A stretch of 64,000 nt of DNA, from contig NW_025336429.1 in NCBI RefSeq assembly GCF_004798865.1, forward strand, positions 2,448,325-2,512,324. Reading direction: 5' to 3'. This document shows, in pieces, positions 63,152 to 64,000 of the stretch. The position numbers and the translations under genes are program-made. The notes under the pieces are model-generated. The model made no database searches, had not been told where the DNA came from, and worked only from the letters and a program-made list of their open reading frames with translations. The stretch's first letter is position 1. Each line of letters opens with the position of its first letter. The stretch comes from Varanus komodoensis. Lineage: Eukaryota > Chordata > Lepidosauria > Squamata > Varanidae.

Positions 63152-64000
63152 TCTCAGGATAGAAAGGGAGCAGTGTCTTGGTTCCACAAATTGGCAACTC
63201 TTGCTTGGAGCCAATGCAGCCAATTCTTATGGTCCTCACACAAGCCGATGCTTTACGAGCAAAACAAGATCTGCCTGGTTAAAAAGTGGGGGGTTTGCCT
63301 GTAGAAAGAAGAGATGCCAGACACTAAGGATCGGTTCAAAGAAAGACACTGGTGACTATGCACACAGGGAGGGAAACAAACTTTTCTAAGATCTTTGGAG
63401 GTTCCTCTCCTGATGTTGTCACCACATACAAAGATAGCAACCCAGGAAAGACTGCTTTAAAACCCACCTGGATTCAATGTGATTAGAAAGCTGCTCTGAA
63501 ACCCAAATCCATTTCAAGCAAAGCCGGATTAAAATTTCCTATGAACTGCCCTGCTCGACCAGACAACAGGAGCCATTAATGCATATTTTAATGCATTAAG
63601 CAGGCACCAATGTGCCAGTCGAAGCACTGCTCCACCAAGTCAGCCAGAAAAGGAAGGAGGACAAAGAAATCACCAGAGCCTGTTCGAGATGAATCGCTGT
63701 CTCCACACAGGGCCAACTATCCTACACCTGACAAATTGCTATGCTTTTAACTCTGCCATAAGTGCTTAAAGAACTGGTACACAAGGTTGCCTTTTCCTTC
63801 TTCCTCCCAATCCCATTTCCTCTTGTGCCATACCTTTTAAATTCCAAGCCTTAGGGCAGGGACTGTCTCACTACTTATCTTTGTAAGTTGCCCCGGAGCC
63901 TTCTGGGGCAGAAAAGAAGGGTGAAAATTCTCCAGTGAAAGAAGTAATAATTTTCCTAACTGTAAACCTGTAAATAATGAATTTATATCCACTGTTGATG
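63152..64000 (-). other. 5' flank of gene C, nothing recognised
   Basis: Upstream of the gene C start codon. No CpG island, TATA box or further coding exon can be supported, so the promoter may lie beyond the window. Confidence 0.4.

Overview
The window looks like squamate reptile (lizard-type) nuclear DNA. It has GT-AG introns, sparse small exons, and a repeat load of CR1, L2-like, RTE/BovB and L1 LINE pieces, MIR-like tRNA SINEs, a 5S-rRNA-derived SINE and short palindromic elements. BovB together with this SINE/palindrome mix points to a lizard or snake rather than a mammal, bird or turtle. The species assignment is inference.

Four host genes are supported, all putative nuclear DNA-binding regulators. 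(1) At 2-2783 (+), the last three coding exons of a Myb/SANT-like domain protein with an acidic/proline-rich middle and a C-terminal coiled coil; its 5' end lies outside the window. (2) Gene A, 30189-13079 (-), is an eight-coding-exon KRAB zinc-finger gene with 8 C2H2 fingers. Its first exon carries what looks like a decayed SCAN domain. (3) Gene B, 42285-46094 (+), is a SCAN zinc-finger gene without KRAB, with 7 fingers and a broken eighth finger after the stop; a CpG island at about 40.88-41.29 kb is its likely promoter. (4) Gene C, 63147-53476 (-), is a complete SCAN-KRAB zinc-finger gene of six coding exons, with 10 canonical and about 3 degenerate fingers. Splice phases match at every junction in all four genes. 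Genes A and C predict uninterrupted proteins of 739 and 740 residues, gene B 554.

Layout: the Myb/SANT gene and gene A converge across a gene-poor stretch (3.2-13.1 kb). Genes A and B diverge around a 31-41 kb upstream zone. Genes B and C converge (46-53 kb). A and C share the same exon plan (121/130, then 83, 127 and 96 bp exons, same phases), so they are tandem paralogues of a reptilian SCAN-KRAB-ZNF cluster. From family knowledge, SCAN domains dimerise, KRAB boxes recruit repressors (usually TRIM28) and C2H2 arrays read DNA, so these genes probably encode sequence-specific, mostly repressive, regulators.

The main second-look items are the SCAN decay in gene A, an apparent duplicate of the zinc-finger-exon leader as an extra exon in gene A, the broken last finger of gene B, the non-consensus KRAB residues in gene C, a recent L1 insertion with a perfect 20-bp target duplication, and a 5S-derived SINE. 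I found no operon, CRISPR array, retrovirus-like element or other unfamiliar multi-gene system.
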